DNA from: Neostapfia colusana
Lineage: Eukaryota > Streptophyta > Magnoliopsida > Poales > Poaceae
DNA length: 64,000 nt
Reading direction: 5' to 3'
Assembly: GCA_030760725.1 (NCBI GenBank)
Contig: JASWHV010000017.1
Span: 8,348,959-8,412,958, forward strand
Below are positions 45,944-57,807 of this stretch, piece by piece. Numbering within the stretch: the stretch's first letter is position 1; each line of letters starts with the position of its first letter. The notes below the pieces were generated by a model, which saw only the letters and a program-made list of their open reading frames with translations, did no database searches and was not told the origin of the DNA. The translations under genes and the position numbers were made by a program.

Positions 45944-46000
45944 TCAATTCGTGGCGCTCTGAAACAATCACATCGGTCAAGAGTAATCTCTCACTATATT
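45944..46000 (-). pseudogene. Relic of a P450-like 5' leader and promoter
   Basis: GTGGCGCTCTGAAACAATCA and GGTCAAGAGTAATC here align with GTGGCGCTCCGAAGAAATCA and GATCAAGAGTGATT at 42471-42510, in front of the intact P450. The reading MTDVIVSERHEL matches MIDLISSERHKL. No P450 coding exons remain beside it. Confidence 0.6.
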
Positions 46001-46194
46001 ATTGAGTACCAACCGAGCTACCTTCTTGTGAAGTCACACCATATGCAGTTTGTAACGGTCACTATCTAAAATACACAACCAATACATCATCGTCCCTAAA
46101 CTACTATCCGCCACTATGTAGACATATTAATCATTTTTCCTTTGAGATAGAAGAGAGGACTTATTTTTTAAAAAAATAGGACTTTATAAATTAT

Positions 46195-46490
46195 TCTTAT
46201 GATTGCACTCGGTATATATTATATTAAGGAGGGGTAATTTACAAGCAGAAACCTAGGCACGACGTACGTGACACAAAATGAAAACGACTCCCTAACTATA
46301 GACCTGGCCACATGATTAGACGACCAGCCCTACTTCATGGCCGGCTCATCCATAATTTAATCAGCCACCAACATTTGCCTCTTGGTCAACCTACGAAACC
46401 CTATCACACGACGCTCCAACCACAAGTGCCAAACGACAAGACTTACAAGTGAATCAAATGCCTTCCACCTTACCTAGCAAATCTGCTTAC
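46195..46490 (-). pseudogene. LINE 3' end remnant, copy B
   Basis: The minus frame reads WKAFDSLVSLVVWHLWLERR then TKRQMLVAD and stop, matching the LINE ORF2 tail pattern of copy A and the 44492 fragment. A short 3' UTR ends CCTCCTTAATATAATATATA near 46208. Confidence 0.6.
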
Positions 46491-46898
46491 GACAATGGAT
46501 ATTTCCATCTACCAGAGAAGAGTTGTTGGATGAGGGTGCAAAGAGTGTAGCCACAACGGCGTAGGACCATGAACCGAACCTCTCAGTTGAAAACACAATA
46601 GAGTGTTAGATGATCCATGCATGTTGCGGAGGCCATGGCTTTGAGGTTTGAAGTCACCCTCATGTCCAACTTTTTTTCATGCAGGAAGTGACGCGTGTTG
46701 GGAGCATGCGATTTTCAAAGTTCTTGGACTTTTCTAAATTATGTTTGACGACAAGCATTTACAGTTCATACACGCAAACTGCTGCAAACTGGTAAGAACC
46801 TCCGATAGAGACGTAGCCAAACTAACGGATCTTCTTAACATGTTGATCTAATTCAGTAGTTATCCTACCTGTTTTTCTCTCAAATGTCTGAGCAAACT

Positions 46899-49670
46899 TG
46901 TCACGACCCACCTTGCTCGGGGCCCACTTGTGCATTCCGTACCAATCTCTGGATCAGTAGTTAGTACGCACAATAGAATGGATCGAATACCATACATTAA
47001 CTTAGTCTCAACATGACCTTTATGGTGTTGCAAGCTGTCTTTGGTTACAATTCATGGGCCTCGTCGGGCCTCAAAAGAACAGGAAACAATCGAAGACCAT
47101 CGATTAAGTGGCTCCCATTCCCCTCACACAACCTTGGGCGCAGGACTAGGCCTACTCATCATTGTATTGTGCTTCATCCTCTTCTTCCCTTTCCTCTTCT
47201 GCTTCTGAGGGTCATGAAGAAAACAAGAGTGAGTACGGAAGGTACTCAACAAGCCCTAACACTACTCAAGGGGATATGTTTCATGCAAGGGGGTTGTAGC
47301 AAGGTAGGGCCATACGGCTTAGGGTTGCCGAAAAGCATTCATGCAGGGTCTTCTTGAAAGAAGGTTTTTACAAAGCAAAAGAGGTAATCGTATCCTGATT
47401 TTAGTTGGTCAGACCGGAGGGAGTTTGAGCTCCATCCCGCCAATTCCCTAAGTTTTAATATAACGTTCAAGCCCACGGCTTTACTAGTTCCGACACACAG
47501 CCAAAATTTTCAAAACACGACAAACACTGCCACCCATCACATCAAGGAATCATACTAATGCTAATCAACAAGAGCTCGGAACATAGTGTGCCAAAACCAT
47601 GACAACTATTATCCGGATTTTTAACACTCTGTAGAGGTTGTATACTTTAACCACAGGTCAAGCACTCCTAGCAAGGGAGTAGCGTAACGTTCGCCTCATC
47701 TTCCCCGAGTAACCCTACAATCACACCTCGGGATGCACCAGGGGCTATTTGGGCAATTACTCTCTCAGCCGGACCACAGGTAATGACTCCTCTGTGTCTT
47801 TTCCTGGTCCCCCGTGCCCTACTGGCCGCCAGATGGCTCGTGTGGAAGTCACCAAGAAGGTAGAGGGATTCATGCCCATACAGGTTCTATGGTTGTACGA
47901 AATCACTATGACGAGGTCACGTGAACCGGTACTTTGGTGAGGCGGCTCCATCAATGTCCACAGCAGGTGGACTACACCGAAGCACACACTACTCATTCAC
48001 CATATCGCGCCTCAGCCATCCTTTTTCCCCACTTCACCCTACACCAGTGGTATGACACAATTCCCCAACCCATCTCCTAACACACCACCAAGACGCCTTT
48101 CAACACTTTTCGCAAATTCTGTGTATGTTTGTAGTGAGTTACGATGCGAACATCGTAGGGTCCCTAAGCATTCTACGTTCAAGAAATTACTCATGTCACC
48201 ACATTATAGTGTGCTGACAGGGCCTTAGGGCGTCAAGAAAGTGAGTTGACAAGGTCAAGGAGGGGTTTGTGGCACTTCACATGTCAAGCATGTGACTATC
48301 CTTTGCAAGTATTCTGGCCTTGGATGACGAGAGGCAGTAAGATACTTGCTAGAGTAACGACTAGCCGATGTCATCGAGCTAGATTAACTGAGGAGCAAAT
48401 AACCACCGTCAAAGCCATTGTGTCGGCCAGACTACTTACACAGAGAAGCTACCACTAGTCAAGCGAGTCTTAGCTACCACAACGTTTAAAAGTAATCAGG
48501 GAAAACATGCATATTAAAACAGGCCATCAGAGCATTTTTTGCAAACTCATAGGAGCAATAATGATCAAGGAGGTTAGAGCTTACCTTCAAAATCTTCTAG
48601 GAATTCATCGTAATCTAGGTAGTCGAATTCCTCGTCAGCTTCTTCGTTTGCTATAGTACGTAAATTGCTCGTATCAGCGTCGAACCCCAAAGAATTCAAG
48701 AACTTAGGTAAAATCATAGTAATGTGGCTGCAGGGGTTCTTAGGGGTTTCTTAACAATGAGCATGTTTTACTTGGGCTTGGAGGGGGTGGTGTCGTTGGC
48801 CGGAGGGCCTCACCGTATCTCCTTTTATCGTTACTTAATTAGTTGGGGTTAGTGCGATTACTGGCAATTAGTGATGCCCTAAAATTGTTTTTAGCCCTTA
48901 TCCGCATGTTACTATCCTCTAGGTTCCACGGCGGCCGGCGGCGTGACGAGGTAGCGAAAGGAATCAGTGCTCGGTGGGGGCTGCCTAGGGGCTCCTAGCT
49001 CTGTCTTTGACGTGGGTAAGAGGTTGTGCGCGACCTAGGGAAGCTACGGGAGCGAGCGATTGGGCCATGGAGGCTTACCGGAGTAGCGCGGCAGTGGTGG
49101 CCGAAGTTGGGGAAGAAATTGCCGCTTCGCGAAATTGGAGGCCGAGGGCTTCTCCTGATGCTCAAGCTGGTTCTAGGGAGCTCAAGGGTGAGGGTGTGGT
49201 GAAAATGGGAGGGAGAGATGCCCTTTTATAGTGGCGGCAGGTGATGGCCGACGATCGGTTCAGTGGCAGTTGCGCCATTGATGGAGGCAGCCGGGGTTTT
49301 GTGGCATGGGGCGGGATTGATGGAGTCTACAGGTGCGAGGGGTGGAGGGCCTCAGGCGAGGCGGCGAGACGCGACGGGGGCGCGTCACTCGCCGGGATCC
49401 CCGGGATCGATCGGCTCGGTTGCGGCAGCGTGAGGAGGAAGAGGTACAGTGCTGGGCTGGGCCGGGCGAGGGGAAGGAAGGTGGGCTGGCGTGCGGGCTG
49501 CACAAGGGGAAAAGGAGGCGGGCCGAGCTGCTGGGGTGGTGGGCTTCGGCCGGGGAAAATGGCCCATCTCCCCTTTTTTTGTTTTCCTTTTTCTCTTTCT
49601 TGATATTTTGACTTCCAAATTTTGAATTTGAATCAAATTTCCATCTATTGAAAAAATTGTGTCTTTTACA
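46899..49670 (-). repeat. Gypsy 3' LTR, full length (about 2.77 kb)
   Basis: It starts TGTCACGACCC and ends TTTTACA on the plus strand. It is long, as in Tekay-type elements. Open frames inside it (48976-49640) are GC-rich and repeat in the other LTR, so they are not genes. Confidence 0.9.
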
Positions 49671-49739
49671 AATCTACCCCACTTAAATGGAATCTCGTCC
49701 TTGAGATTTGGTTACTTCCTCTAAGGGGTGGGAAACTCT

Positions 49740-52700
49740 CTCCTGAGGTCACCCTCCCGTTCCCAGGTAGCTTCTGCTTCGGTATGGTTAGTCCATTGGA
49801 CTCGGCAGAATCGCACTGCACTCGTGTGTCTGCCGGGTGACGACCTCTAGGATCCTTGTAGGAAGCTCTTGGTATCTTAAGTCCACTTGTAGATCCATTG
49901 CATCACACGATACCCGCTCGTCGAGTACTCGTAGGCATTTCTTGAGTTGCGATACGTGGAACACGTTGTGGACGTTGGACATAGTCTCTCGCAACTTTAA
50001 ATGGTAGGCCACTGCTCCTATTCTTTCTAGTATTTCAAATGGTCAGATGTATCGTGGGGCCCACTTCCCCCGTATCTTGAACCTCCTCGTACCTCGGATA
50101 GGCGACACCTTGAGGTATACAAAGTCTCCCTTGTTGAAAGAGAGCTCCCTTCGATGGGTGTATGCATAGCTCTTTTGCCTGCTCTGGGCTACCTTGAGGT
50201 TCTATCTGATTGTGGCCACCCGCTCCTCTACATCCTTAATTATGGAAGGGCCAAAATACGAACACTCTCCAACCTCTGACCACATCAGTGGTGTTTGGCA
50301 CTTTCTTCCATACAATGCCTCGAATGATGACATCTGCAGGTTGTCCCGATAGCCGTTGTTATAGGAGAATTCTGCGAATGACATACTCTTTTCCCAGTCC
50401 TTTCCGTATGTTAGTGCACATGCGCATAGTATGTCTTCTAATATCCGGTTCACCCGTTCAGTCTGACCGTCCGTCTGCGGATGGTAGGCGGAACTGTAAT
50501 CCAGTTTGGTTCCTAAGAGTGCATGCAAACATTTTATGAAGTGTGCCGTGAATTGGGAGCCACGATCTAACATGATCCGGCTTGGTACTCTTTGAAGTCA
50601 GAGTATGTCGTCGATGTATAGTTGTGCTAGTCGCTCTCCTCGGTGGGTCGTCTTGACTGGTATAAAATGGGTCACCTTTGTGAGGCGATCTACTATGCCC
50701 CATACGGAGTTGCTTCTTTTTTTTTTTTGTCCGGAGTAACCCACTTATGAAGTTCATAGCGATCTGATCCCACTTCCAAACCGGTATAGTTAGTGATTGT
50801 AGCAGCCCTGCTGGTCTCTGATGTTCGGCCTTTACTCGGCGATAGACGTCGCAATGGGCGATGAATTCTGCTATCTCCCTTTTCATAGCCACCCACCAGT
50901 ACTTTTGCTTTAGGTCCTGGTACATCTTGGTGGTTCCCGGGTGGATGGAATATGCCGAGTTGTGAGCCTCATCCATTATTAGTCGCCTTAGTCGGTCCGT
51001 TTTTGGCACGCATATCTGGTTCTAATACCATAGGGTTTCGTGTTTGTCCACACGAAACCCAGGAGCTTTGCCAACCTCTGTTTGAGACCTCAGTGTACGG
51101 ATTTCCGGGTCCTCCCGCTGGGCTTGCCGAAATCGGTCCTCCAATGTGGGTTGTAGGCACAGGGTGCCCAGGTACCCGTTGGGTGCTATGTGCAGGTTCA
51201 ACTTACGCATCTCCTATTTCAAGCTTGATTGGCGGGTAACAACCCTTGTAGTAATACTGTGAGCCTTCTGGCTCAGGGCGTCGGCTACCATGTTAGCCTT
51301 TCTGGGGTGATATTGTACTTCCAAGTTGTAGTCCGTTATCAACTCTAATCAACTTCGCTGCCTCAGTTTTAATTCTGACTGGGTGAATATGTACTTCAGT
51401 CTCTTGTGGTCCGTAAAGATCTGACACTTGTTTTCGATCAGGTAGTGTCTCCAGATCTTTAGTACGTGAACTACAGCTGCCAACTTTAAGTCATGGGTTG
51501 GGTATTTCTTCTCATGGACCTTCAGTTATCTGGATGCATAGGAGACAACTCGGTCATCCTGCATCAGCACACACCCGAGTCCTTGTCGAGAAGCGTCGTA
51601 GTATACTACAAATCCTTGTCTATATCTGGCAAGATCAGTACTGAGGTTGCGGTCAATCTCTTCTTTGATTCCATGAAATTGTTCTTGCAGGTGGGAGTCC
51701 ACTCAAATTTCTTGTACTTCGTCAACTCGGTCATGGGTCTCGCAATTTTGGAGAACCCTTCTATAAACCTCCGGTAATACTCGGCTAGTCCAAGGATGCT
51801 ACGTATTTCCGTCACGCTAGTGCGCTGCTTCCAGTCGGTGACTGCCTCGACTTTTGTTGGATCCACTGCCACTCACTCGGCCTTTATGATGTGCCTGAGG
51901 AATGCAACCTGCTGCAGCCAAAATTCACACTTGCTGAATTTGGCGTACAACTGGTGTGCCCTTTAACCTTCCCAGTACTATTATGATGTGTTCGGCATGC
52001 TCCACATGACTTTTTGAGTAGATTAGTATGTCGTCTATGAAGACGACGACAAACTTGTCCAACTCTTCTATAAATATATTGTTCATTAGGTTCATGAAGT
52101 AAGCCAGTGCATTGGTCAGCCCGAATGGCATCACCTTGAACTCGTATTGCTCATAACGAGTCACAAAGGTTGTGTTCATGATGTCCGCATTTCTGATTTT
52201 TAACTGGTAGTAACCAGACCACAGATCGATCTTAGAAAAGTACTTTGCTCCCTTTAGTTGGTCGAACAAGTCGTTGATCCGTGGCAAGGGGTACTTATTC
52301 TTAATCATGACCTCATTCATAGACCGGTAGTCGATACACGTCCTCAAGCTACCGTACTTCTTTTTGACAAAAAGCACGGGAGCTCCCCAGAGTGAGGAGC
52401 TAGGTCGGATAAATCTCTTTTCTTGTAATTCTCTGATCTGCTCTTTTAGCTTGGCTAGCTCGTTGGTTGCCATCCGATATGGTCTCTGGGCTATCGGTGT
52501 CGCCCTAGGTATTAGGTTGATGAGGAATTCGATATCCCTATCCGGGGGCATTTCAGGTAGCTCTTCTGAGAATACGTCCGGGTATTCACTTACAACAGAC
52601 ACTTGTTCCAAGGGTGTTGTTTCCAGGCTGCATACTAGGGGTTCCATCCCTAGTTTGCGGGGTTTACATGTCACGGTAATCCCATCACAGTTGTTACCGT

Positions 52701-53117
52701 GACCTTGTGGTCGGCACAGGATATATTCCTTTTATGTCGTGCCAACCAATCTATTCCAAGGATAACATCTATGTCGTCCGACTTCAGGACTACCAGATCT
52801 GCTAGGAGTTCTACCCCACTTATTTGAATCTTAACCCCGAGGCATTCGAGGTGGCACTTTATAGTGGCCCCTAAAGATCTGGTCACTAGTGGGGGTCTTT
52901 AGCCATACCGTTGGCAATCCACTTCTAGCCACAAAGTTGGAGGAAACAAAAGAGTGCGAAGCCCCGGAATCAAATAGTACTGTGGCAACGGCTGAGTTAA
53001 CCAGGTACTCACCGAGTATGACGTTTGGTGCATCCTCAGTGTGGCTTGCATCGATGTGGTTCACGCGACCGCGTCCAAAGGACCGAGCTCGGTTCTGCAG
53101 CCCTGACGCTTGCGGCG
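49740..53117 (-). pseudogene. Gypsy pol remnant (protease, RT, RNase H, integrase)
   Basis: Protease: VLFDSGASHSFVS (52831-53064). RT: 51925-52674, with LRTCIDYRSMNEV, KIDLWSGYYQL and the catalytic VVFIDDILIYS. RNase H region: about 51290-51872. Integrase: zinc region HNSAYSIHPGTTKMYQDL...CDVYRR (its second Cys is Tyr) at 50780-51009, and core DRGSQFTAHF...SAYHPQTDGQTERVN at 50202-50573. The C-terminal block is at 49788-50012. Frames change repeatedly and stops intervene. Confidence 0.92.
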
Positions 53118-53119
53118 GG

Positions 53120-54351
53120 TTGCGCCCGTTGTTGGATGCAACGCTCCTTACTCCTTAGTTTGCTGGGGCATCATTTGGTTTCCTCATGAGTGGGTAATTT
53201 GTGATCAAGTGTCCCGGGTCGCGGTAAGGAAAGCAAGCCCTGTCGGAACTCGTCGTTCGGGTTGTGTTGGCATTGCCTTGCTGCGGTGCATTAGTGCTTG
53301 GTGGCCGATATTGCTGCATTGACTGCTGTAGGTTGGACCCCGTTGTGCGGAACTGCATTGTGGGTTGTTGTTGTGGCTTCGACGGGAAGTTAGGCCTTGC
53401 CCGTTGGAATCGCTCCTGCTGCTTGAACTTCTGCACCTGGAACTTCCTCTTTCATTCCCCATCCAGCTGGGAACGTGCCTCTTCCAGTAGTATGGCCTTA
53501 TTCATGAGGGTGTTGAAGTCTGGGTATATGTGGGTGACAAGTTGCGCTTTCATGACACCATTTAACCCTTTGCGAAAACGGTCTTGTTTCTTCTTGTCGG
53601 TGCTGATTTCACTATTGGCATAGCGTCCCAACTTTAGGAACTTCTTGATATATTGATTGATGATCATGGCTCCTTGTCACAGTGCAAGGAACTCATCCGC
53701 CTTCATTTCTATAACCCCTTCTGGTATATGGTAATCCTGGAAGGCTAGTTGGAACTCCACCCAGCTTATTGTGTCAGGTTCAGCCGCTGCTTCGCGGTAG
53801 TTATCCCACCACCCCGCGGCAGCTCCCACTAGCTGATGAGAGGCCAGCATAACTCGCTCCTGGTCTCCGGCTGCAGTTATGTCGAGTTTCTTGCTTATGT
53901 TGCGTAGCCAGTCGTCGGTTGCCAACGGATCCTCATCGGTGCCGTCAAAGACCGGGGGTCAAAGTCTCATGAACTCTGACATTCTAGAGGTCGGGGGCGC
54001 CCCAAGCCCTCGTTGCCCTTGCATTGCCTAGGTTATTGTCTGTAGTATCTGCGTTTATACCGCCATGACTTCGGCCAACGTAGCCAGTGGTGGTGGAGGC
54101 ACTACTTCCTCCTTCGCAGCTACAATATCTTCGGGGTTGATTTCCCCGACTCGTTCTAGAAGGTTGTTTACTCTGTTGGGTCTATCTCTCCCAACCGCTG
54201 CTTCCCGTGGGGTCTCGATTGGTGCACGACGTCCTGCTCCCCTGCCCCTCTAGGCGAGTATGCCTCAAGGTGCACGCACTACAGGTGCTTGAGCCTCTTC
54301 AGCAACGCGCTCCCGGTGTGCCTGAACTCTGGCGAATCTCTTGGGGGCCAT
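53120..54351 (-). pseudogene. Gypsy gag remnant
   Basis: A likely start at 54351 reads MAPKRFARVQAHRERVAEEA. The capsid-like part is WLRNISKKLDITAAGDQERV...AAGWWDNYREAA (53677-53925), continued in another frame at 53452-53667. The CCHC knuckle reads CFPYRDPGHLITNYP, with both the second and last Cys replaced by Tyr. Confidence 0.85.
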
Positions 54352-54889
54352 CTAGGGAAGCACAATATTATGGAAGTTTAGTTGTTGTTTTGTTCTCTGT
54401 TTCATGTGTTTACTTGCCTATATTCTAGTGTAGAGGTTTGCTAATTGGTCAATATTTTACTTATTTTCTTTCCAAGAGGGGTGCCCCTTATCTGGGCTCT
54501 TGCCCATATCACTCAACAAAGTTTTATCACACACTGAACATCCATTAAATCCCAGTAAATCACATCATCATCACTAAAGTACAATCATCACATGGTACAA
54601 CACATAGCAGGTCTAGGACCTTGCAACATAGTCACGCCACACCTAACGATCGTGATGCTAGTCATCCATTAACACGGGGTACACAACTCACACTATGCCG
54701 GGCTACTCATGGTACTACAAGCTGTTGTCTTTGTGACTACTGTGGGGGAACCGGTGGGGGTACGCCGTACTCCATGTCGTGGTACTAGCGCCACTCGCGC
54801 CCCAAGTCAATCCCGTCGTCAACCAGCTCCTCAACAGTGAAGGGGAACTGTCCACCGTTGCGTCCTGCGGTCCCCTGGCTAGGTCCTAC

Positions 54890-55805
54890 ACAGCTAGCAA
54901 CCTCCTCTAGTATCTCGATGCTCAAGTCCTATCTGTCGCCTTCTTGCGGGTGCTCGTCCTCCTCTGGCTCGTCTCCGATGTTGCGTAGGAGTCACTGTAC
55001 GTCTCCGTGCTCCCAGTGCGTCCTCCCCGTAGCCGCTCCAACAGTCGAAGGCTCTTGCCTCGACCGAAGTGTCCAGCTGGCACATACACCGTCTGCGGGC
55101 CACTCTCGTGCTGCACGGCTAGGGTGCTCTTACGAGTAGTGATCCGGACTCGCGCTCCTCACAAGCGAACTCCGTAGTGGTAGAGGGAGTCCAACTCCCT
55201 GACGTGTGTTGTAGTCCTATGGTTGAGCTCCACACGCAGAGCCTCGGTCACCTCACGAGCTCGCATGGTCTCAGTGCGGACCATGTCCAGCTGGGCCTGT
55301 AGACTCCTCACTCTAGCCTCCGCATCCTTAGTGTGGCAACCTATGCCCTCCACTCCGGGTGGGCATCCTCGCAGCACTGGTCCAAGGCGTGCAAGTATCT
55401 GGCGGTCCCTATCAAGGTAGTGTCCTCCATAGTCCTCGTGGGTCCCTCCAGTGTCGCAACTTGGTGCCTCGAGATGTAGTTGTCCTCTCGGCGCACGGGG
55501 AAGAAGCGGATGAGCATTGGCCCGATCCGCTCCATGCACCTGTCGCTGAGCTCCAACAGTGCCTCCCTTGCAATAGCCCTAATGGAGGCTGCATAGCGGG
55601 CTCCGGTAAAGATGACTGAGTAAGGCTGCACTCCGTAAGGTCCCGACGCCTTAGTGATGTGGACCTCTGCCTCGCAGCGAATTGCACCGTTCTCCTCGTA
55701 CTCCCTCCAGCGATAGCATGGAAACCTCGTGTAGCCGAGTCTCTCTAAAGTGCGGATCAACACCTGCCAGAACCGAGTCAGGTTCTGGCAAGTACCCTCA
55801 GACTA
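54890..55805 (-). pseudogene. Extra ORF upstream of gypsy gag, with coiled coil
   Basis: Reading on the minus strand, 55341-55763 encodes RTLERLGYTRFPCYRWREYE...CEAEVHITKASGPYGVQPYS. A +/- frame change near 55345 leads into DAEARVRSLQAQLDMVRTET...REVTEALRVELNHR, a heptad-like coiled coil, and then a Ser/Thr/Arg-rich tail to about 54920. It lies between the primer site and gag. I do not recognise a named domain. Confidence 0.6.
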
Positions 55806-55928
55806 GTCGTCCATCTATCAAGGGAAACTATGGGGTTAGTGTTGTTTTTGACAAATTTCGCATATAATTTTGGAAAATACGTGTCTTTACAGTGTTTTAT
55901 CTCTAAGGCTTCATCTTACGGCCAAGTA

Positions 55929-55942
55929 TGGCTCTGATACCA
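55929..55942 (-). other. Gypsy primer binding site (Met tRNA)
   Basis: The minus strand reads TGGTATCAGAGCCA, three bases inside the 5' LTR, complementary to a methionine tRNA 3' end. Confidence 0.92.
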
Positions 55943-55945
55943 CTC

Positions 55946-56750
55946 TATCAGGACCCACCTTGCTCGACGCCCACTTGTGTATTCCGTACCAATCCCTAGA
56001 TCAGTAGTTGGTACACACAATAGAATGGATCGAATACCATGCATTAACTTAGAACGGTGCACGGTGGGGGGCTGCCTAGGGGCTCCTAGCTCGGTCTTTG
56101 ACGTGGGGAATAGGTTGTGCGTGACCTAGGGAAGCTACGGGAGCGAGCAATTGGGCCATGGAGGTTTACCGGAGTAGCGCGGCGGGGGTGGCCGAAGTTG
56201 TGGAAAAAAGTGCCGCTTCGTGAAATTGGAGGCCGAGGGCTTCGCGAAAATGGTGCTTGGGAGCTCGGTGGGAGGGTGTGGTGAAAATGGGAGGGATAGA
56301 TGCCCTTTTGTAGCGGCGGAAGGTGGTGGCTGGCGATCGGTTCGGTGGCGGTTGCGCCAGTGATGGAGGCGGTCGGGTTTTCGTGGCATGGGGCGGGATT
56401 GATGAAGTTGATGGGTGCGAGAGGGTGGAGGGCCTCAGGCTGGGCGGCGAGACTCGACGGGGCCGCGTCACTCGACGGGATCCCTGGGATCGATCGGCTC
56501 GGTTGCGACAGCGGGAGGAGGAAGAGGTACAGTGCCGGGCTGGGTCGGGCGAGGGTAAAGAAGGTGGGTCGACGTGCGGGCTGCACAAGGGGAAAAGGAG
56601 GCGGGGCTGAGCTGCTGGGGTGGTGGGCTGCTTCCGGGGAAAACGGCTCATCTCCCCTTTTTGTTTTTTCTTTTTCTCTTTCTTGATATTTTGATTTCCA
56701 AATTTTTAATTTGAATCAAATTTTCATCTATTGAATTTGTGTCTGTTACA
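55946..56750 (-). repeat. Gypsy 5' LTR with large internal deletion
   Basis: 805 bp. 55946-56052 matches the start of the 3' LTR (46899-47010) and 56053-56750 matches its last part (from about 48965). About 1.96 kb is missing between GCATTAACTTAG and the GGTGGGGG block. The terminal TG is mutated to TA. Confidence 0.9.
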
Positions 56751-56779
56751 AAACTACACGAAAACCCCTGAAGATATGT

Positions 56780-57030
56780 TTTGATTTTGTGAGCCATAAA
56801 TGAAACCCACAAAAATAGCTAAGATTTCATGCACCTACACTGAAACCTTGCTACAATTTCCTGAGCTGCATGGAAACCCACTAAGATATATGCCTTATAA
56901 TTTTATGAGCTGCACGGAAATTCATGAAAATTGCATTAATTTCGTGAGCTTTGACTCTGGCCCACGATAATACCTTTTATTTTCGTGAGCTATACTTAAA
57001 CTTAGGAAACTATATTTATTTTCGTGAGGG
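56780..57030. repeat. Degenerate minisatellite, ATTTYRTGAGCT motif
   Basis: Six diverged copies of a TGAGCT-centred motif, such as GATTTTGTGAGCC, AATTTCCTGAGCTGC, AATTTTATGAGCTGC and ATTTTCGTGAGCTAT, are spaced roughly 35-70 bp apart, often followed by GGAAACCC or GAAATTC. Confidence 0.55.
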
Positions 57031-57039
57031 CCCACTAGC

Positions 57040-57807
57040 CGGGACGAGCAAGATACAAAAACTGTTTGGTATAATTGTACAAACAATTTTTTTAGATCGT
57101 ACAATCAGCATCATATGGTTATTGTTTGTTAACTTGAGTCCGTTTAAGTGTCCACACTTTATTTTTTAAATTTGTGTTGTCAGTTAGAGGTGCTTAAGTG
57201 AAAAAACGTAACGGCCGTAGAATGAAGATTCGATTGTGTGGTCTAAGAGAGACAAGGAACACACTACTGATTACCAAGTTTAAACTTGCTTACATAACAA
57301 GTTCACAAAACAGAACAGTAATAAAAGCTATATATGGCACCGACGATCCTTTTTCGCGCCATGGCACGTACTACGATCCGCACAACTCGTGGCGTCGCCA
57401 TGTGAGTGTTCGCTGCAGCCTGCGCCGCGCACATCTGCCTCGGACGCCACCCGGCTCCCGCGTCGGAGGACGCTCGCTGACGCGCAGCCCGCCGGTCGTT
57501 CTATCCGATCAGGAAATGGCCTCCACGCGCTGGACGCTTGCCCTCCTCGATACTCGCCCTCTCCTCGATCGTGATTCGTGAGCCACCTACTCGCAGCGAG
57601 GCTTAAGTCTCCAGCTATGAACCGTAAGACATGCTCGTTCTGCATCACGCCTCCACCGCCAACCGCCAACGACTCGATTAGAACGCCGATGAATCCTAGA
57701 CTCTGGCTGTGACTGGCCCAGAACACGGATAAAACATCCAGGCTTTTGACAAAAACTAACGTAAACACACACACGCCTTGACCTGAACGAGCAGCCAGGT
57801 TAATTTC
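57040..57807. other. Intergenic stretch without recognisable gene
   Basis: AT-rich to 57320, then GC-rich (57340-57600) with short frames on both strands and no family match by eye. Confidence 0.4.

Larger units (their letters stand above)
46899..56750 (-). mobile_element. Ty3/gypsy chromovirus-like (Tekay/Del-type) retrotransposon, degenerate
   Basis: The 9.85-kb element is flanked by the 5-bp duplication AAACT (46894-46898 and 56751-56755). The order on the minus strand is 5' LTR (deleted), primer site, extra ORF, gag, protease, RT, RNase H, integrase, purine tract GTGGGGTAGATT, 3' LTR. The gypsy order (integrase last) and motifs such as AEHQRPAGLLQSL and SNVHNVFHVSQLKKCL place it in Ty3/gypsy, probably the Tekay/Del chromovirus group. 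I cannot confirm a chromodomain. Many stops and frameshifts make it inactive. Confidence 0.92.

Noticed and set aside
49007..49640. Several GC-rich ORFs with Arg/Gly composition
   Set aside because: They lie in the gypsy LTR and recur in the other LTR at 56086-56686 with frame differences, so they are repeat sequence and not genes.
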